A program made the translations under genes and the position numbers. A model generated the notes under the pieces. That model was not told the DNA's origin and did no database searches. It saw only the letters and a program-made list of their open reading frames with translations. From contig NZ_JACAWV010000008.1 of assembly GCF_013390595.1 (NCBI RefSeq), forward strand, positions 806,001 through 870,000: a DNA stretch of 64,000 nt, in the 5' to 3' direction. The first letter of the stretch is position 1, and every line of letters starts with the position of its first letter. Of this stretch, positions 61,217 to 64,000 are shown in pieces. This stretch comes from Rhizobium sp. RM (GTDB lineage Bacteria; Pseudomonadota; Alphaproteobacteria; Rhizobiales; Rhizobiaceae).

Positions 61217-62626
61217 ATGGCCCGCCTTAGAATATTGTTCCGGTCCACAGCGGTCCGCCTGTCGGCGCTTTATATCCTGCTGTTTGCACTGTGTGCCGCT
61301 TTCCTGGTGTTTTACGTCACGGCCTTGTCGGAGCGCCTGCTGAACCAGCAGACGCGCGACGCCGTGTTGCAGGAAGTGGCCGATGTGCAGCGCATCTATG
61401 GCCGCGGCGGCATCAATCCGCTGTTGCGGATGATGGAGCGGCGGGCACGCCAGCCGGGAGCAAGCCTCTACATCATCGCTGGACCGAACGGTGAAATTCT
61501 TGCCGGTAATGTCGCCTCCGTGGAACCGGGCGTGTTCGACAAGGAGGGCTGGACCGGCTTCCCCTTTAGCTACGAGCGTTACTCGGAGAGCGGAGACAGT
61601 GTGCAGCATCTGGCAACTGCCAATGTTTTCACGCTGGACAATGGCCTGCGCATCCTGATCGGACGCGACCTTGGTGAACCAACCAAATTCCGGGCACTTG
61701 TCCGCAACGCGCTGATGGTTGCGCTGGCGATCATGAGTGCCGGTGCGCTGCTCATCTGGTTCGGCATTGGTCGCAACGCCCTGAAACGCATCGACCGCAT
61801 GTCTGCCGCCACGAAAAAGATCATGGCGGGCGATCTCTCACAGCGTCTGCCGCAGGGCCGCTCCGGGGATGAGTTCGATCGTCTGTCGGGCTCGCTCAAT
61901 GCCATGCTTGGTCGCATCGAGAAGCTGAATGAGGGGTTGCGGCAGGTTTCCGACAATATCGCCCATGACCTCAAGACACCGCTGACGCGATTGAGAAACA
62001 AGGCCGCCGACGCATTGAGCGATACCGATGAAACGAAACGGCGCGCTGCGCTTGAAGGGATTATCGCGGAATCCGACCAGCTCATCCGCACCTTCAATGC
62101 GCTTCTGATGATTTCTCGTGTTGAGGCAGGTTCCATTGCTGCCGAAATGACCGATGTAGATGTGTCTGCGATCGCTGCCGACAGTGCGGAACTTTACGAA
62201 CCTGTTGCAGAAGACGCCGGGCTGGTTCTGACGACCGAGATCGAGGAGGGGTTGTCCGTCAAGGGTAATCGCGAACTGATCGGTCAGGCACTTTCCAACC
62301 TTATCGACAACGCGATGAAGTATGCGAGCGAAGCCGAGGGCGAGAAGAAGCTCGTTGTCCGACTGACAAAACAGCAGGATTCCATCGTGCTCTCCGTCGC
62401 CGACGACGGGCCGGGAGTTCCCGCTGACAAGCGTGAGGAAGTGCTGAAACGGTTCGTGCGACTGGATGAAAGTCGCTCCAAGCCAGGAACAGGCCTCGGT
62501 CTTTCTCTCGTGGAGGCCGTTATGGAGTTGCACGGTGGTTCATTGGTGCTATCAGACACCAATCCAGTCAATGCCGCATCTCCGGGCCTAACCGTTTCCA
62601 TGGTTTTTCCAGTCGCAAAATCGTAG
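61217..62626 (+). CDS. Sensor histidine kinase, partner of the degP-linked regulator
   Basis: A 469-residue membrane kinase. N-terminal and second helices ('LSALYILLFALCAAFLVFYV' and 'LMVALAIMSAGALLIWFGIG') enclose a periplasmic domain of about 110 residues; a HAMP segment ('KKIMAGDLSQRLPQGRSGDE') precedes the phospho-acceptor box 'DNIAHDLKTPLTRLRNKAAD' and the ATPase domain ('LIGQALSNLIDNAMKYASEA', 'GTGLGLSLVEAVMELHGGSL'). The stop of the regulator is ten bases upstream. TTG 61208 in the same frame is an alternative start close to GAGGG. Confidence 0.92.
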   Translation: MARLRILFRSTAVRLSALYILLFALCAAFLVFYVTALSERLLNQQTRDAVLQEVADVQRIYGRGGINPLLRMMERRARQPGASLYIIAGPNGEILAGNVASVEPGVFDKEGWTGFPFSYERYSESGDSVQHLATANVFTLDNGLRILIGRDLGEPTKFRALVRNALMVALAIMSAGALLIWFGIGRNALKRIDRMSAATKKIMAGDLSQRLPQGRSGDEFDRLSGSLNAMLGRIEKLNEGLRQVSDNIAHDLKTPLTRLRNKAADALSDTDETKRRAALEGIIAESDQLIRTFNALLMISRVEAGSIAAEMTDVDVSAIAADSAELYEPVAEDAGLVLTTEIEEGLSVKGNRELIGQALSNLIDNAMKYASEAEGEKKLVVRLTKQQDSIVLSVADDGPGVPADKREEVLKRFVRLDESRSKPGTGLGLSLVEAVMELHGGSLVLSDTNPVNAASPGLTVSMVFPVAKS

Positions 62627-62784
62627 CCGGCAGGAAATTATCGTCGACTTCCGGGTGACTGCTGGTGCGTCAAATGGCGCCTGTTCTTTTGTGTTGAACT
62701 GAAGAATATTGATCGAAATATTGCTCTTTGGTTCATTCTGATCTCTGTGTTTTTCATAGCGATCGGCACAAGGAAGACTGACAG

Positions 62785-63210
62785 ATGGCAAGCCCGGCCC
62801 CGGCGGATATGGAACGGCAAGGTCCGATCATTCTCTTCGATGCCGAATGCGTTCTGTGCGCCGCAAATGCGCAATTCGTCCTGAAACACGACAGGGCAGG
62901 ACATTTTCGGCTGGCCTCCATGCAGGGCGTCATCGGCGCGGAAATCTACCGACATCACGGTATGGACCCGAAAAACCCGGTCAGCCTTCTGCTTGTCGAT
63001 GGCGGCAGGATTCGCCAGGACAGTGACGCCGTTCTCGGCATCTACGAAGCGCTAGGCTTTCCTTGGCGGTCGCTCGGCATAGTGCGTGTCATCCCCGCCT
63101 TTCTGCGCGATCCTGTTTATCGCTATGTCGCGCGCAACCGATATCGCTGGTTCGGCAAACGGCAGGAGTGCTGGGTGGCGCCGCCCGAATACAGGAGCCG
63201 AATTCTTTGA
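62785..63210 (+). CDS. DCC-family thiol-disulfide protein (DUF393)
   Basis: A 141-residue DUF393 protein with the DCC motif in 'IILFDAECVLCAANAQFVLK'. The rest fits the family ('LLLVDGGRIRQDSDAVLGIY', 'FLRDPVYRYVARNRYRWFG'). Members are thioredoxin-fold proteins proposed to be oxidoreductases; no defined partner is known. The gene follows the kinase by about 160 bases on the same strand; a link to the DegP system is possible but only positional. Confidence 0.85.
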   Translation: MASPAPADMERQGPIILFDAECVLCAANAQFVLKHDRAGHFRLASMQGVIGAEIYRHHGMDPKNPVSLLLVDGGRIRQDSDAVLGIYEALGFPWRSLGIVRVIPAFLRDPVYRYVARNRYRWFGKRQECWVAPPEYRSRIL

Positions 63211-63269
63211 GCGGGAAGTGCAGGCGTTTTTAAAGATAGTCATTTGAAAATCGATTGGGGTGTGCGTCG

Positions 63270-64000
63270 GTGAAGATATTGATCCTCGGCGGTTATGGTG
63301 TGTTTGGCGGTCGGCTTGCAGAACTGCTTGCCGATATGTCCGGTCTGGAAATTCTGGTCTGCGGTCGAACCCTGACCCGTGCCGAGGCTTTTTGTGCGGA
63401 CTATAAGGGGCGGCCGAAACTTACGCCCGTCGCACTCGATCGTCGGGATATTAAAACTGCCTTGCACGTCCATGCTCCCGGTCTCGTTGTCGATGCCTCG
63501 GGCCCTTTTCAGGATTACGGGACCGAACGCTACGCAGTCATAGAAGCGTGTCTCGAGGCACATATCGATTATCTGGACTTTGCCGATGCCGCCGACTTTG
63601 TTTTCGGTGTCAGCCAGTTCGATGTCCGCGCGAAGTCCGCGGGTGTGTTCGTTCTCTCAGGCGTCAGCAGTTTTCCCGTTTTGACGGCGGCTGTTTTGCG
63701 CGAGATCGCCAAGGAGATGGATGTCGTCAGGGTCCAAGGTGGCATTGCGCCTTCTCCTTATGCCGGAATTGGTCTGAACGTGATGCGCGCCGTGGCGGGT
63801 TATGCCGGGGCGCCGGTCAAGCTCTGGCGAGACGGCAAGCACGCTCACGGCATTGGGCTGGCGGAAAGCATGCGCTACACGGTGGCTGTTCCCGGAAAGC
63901 TCCCGCTCAGGAACGTGCACTTCTCACTTGTCGATGTGCCGGACCTGCAGGTGATCCCGCCGGAACATGCGACAATGAAAGATATCTGGATGGGTGCTGG
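63270..64000 (+). CDS. Saccharopine dehydrogenase-like protein, 5' part (cut by window end)
   Basis: The open frame from GTG 63270 (after GGGGTG) runs to the window end without a stop. It starts 'MKILILGGYGVFGGRLAELL', a Rossmann dinucleotide loop, and continues with 'LVVDASGPFQDYGTERYAVI' and 'HIDYLDFADAADFVFGVSQF', the pattern of saccharopine dehydrogenase/reductase-like proteins, often with unknown substrates. Coding character is clear though the end is not seen. It is of a different subgroup from the enzyme at 43.6 kb. Confidence 0.8.
   Translation, partial: MKILILGGYGVFGGRLAELLADMSGLEILVCGRTLTRAEAFCADYKGRPKLTPVALDRRDIKTALHVHAPGLVVDASGPFQDYGTERYAVIEACLEAHIDYLDFADAADFVFGVSQFDVRAKSAGVFVLSGVSSFPVLTAAVLREIAKEMDVVRVQGGIAPSPYAGIGLNVMRAVAGYAGAPVKLWRDGKHAHGIGLAESMRYTVAVPGKLPLRNVHFSLVDVPDLQVIPPEHATMKDIWMGA

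Noticed and set aside
1-64000. CRISPR array, tRNA, rRNA, transposase, integrase, toxin-antitoxin or prophage genes
   Set aside because: I scanned for spaced repeats, cloverleaf-like GGTTCGAATC words and typical proteins and saw none. A computed search would be needed to exclude short degenerate elements.

Overview
The window reads as ordinary core chromosome of a member of the Rhizobiaceae, most probably Agrobacterium. The clearest markers are a Ros/MucR zinc-finger regulator whose sequence is almost that of Agrobacterium tumefaciens Ros, a DivJ-type kinase a few genes downstream, and a feuN-feuP-feuQ / cycHJKL / degP block like the one known from Sinorhizobium and Agrobacterium. Genes are dense, on both strands, with long shadow frames typical of high-GC alphaproteobacteria. 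I see no rRNA, tRNA, CRISPR array, transposase, integrase or attachment site, and nothing that looks recently imported.

Layout. 0-9.3 kb: a truncated oligopeptidase B gene, a secreted DUF930 protein, a DapA-family aldolase, a polysaccharide deacetylase, the Ada alkylation-response protein, an AI-2E-type permease, a two-domain VOC protein, then a stress group (UspF-like protein behind an FNR/FixK-type box, a DksA-type zinc protein, a TrhA/hemolysin III membrane protein), a GNAT acetyltransferase and MsrB. 9.7-15.7 kb: a complete seven-gene Mrp Na+/H+ antiporter operon ending in two tandem hairpins. 16-22.5 kb: ros, SufE, DUF5330, divJ, a peptidoglycan-binding protein, DUF1491, DUF2336 and a small unknown gene, with CtrA-type TTAA motifs nearby. 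22.5-29.7 kb: a coupled DUF1214/DUF1254 pair, an M20 peptidase, a LysE exporter with its divergent LysG/ArgP regulator, a VOC protein and penicillin-binding protein 1A. 29.7-36.7 kb: a YcgN-family protein, a class D beta-lactamase, a methyltransferase, a CopA-CueR-CopZ copper module with two CueR-type promoters, and an MFS exporter.

36.7-49.5 kb: a cytoplasmic GH32 glycosidase, a 1060-residue protein with five PAS domains plus GGDEF and EAL, SelO, a saccharopine-dehydrogenase-like enzyme with a divergent Lrp regulator, an HxlR/NmrA divergent pair, a membrane-anchored alpha/beta hydrolase, two probable tiny genes that are easy to miss, and a Dabb protein. 49.6-64 kb: an MFS transporter, feuNPQ, a lipoprotein, cycHJKL (cytochrome c maturation), degP with a two-component pair, a DCC-family thiol protein and the start of a second saccharopine-dehydrogenase-like gene.

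Regulatory sequence is the most informative part beyond gene names. Four promoters have the MerR-family layout (TTGACC -35, 19-bp spacer filled by a palindrome). Two belong to the copper module. The other two share an identical 26-base segment containing a SoxR-like palindrome and serve genes 8 kb apart (a VOC protein and an MFS exporter), which suggests a small SoxR-type regulon for redox-cycling or antibiotic compounds. Envelope maintenance is a second theme: FeuNPQ, DegP with its own two-component system, PBP1A, DivJ and the peptidoglycan-binding protein all act at the envelope or link it to the cell cycle. I did not find a clearly new multi-gene system; the best candidates for something undescribed are the two tiny minus-strand genes near 48.6-48.8 kb, the trhA leader hairpin, and the SoxR-like regulon.
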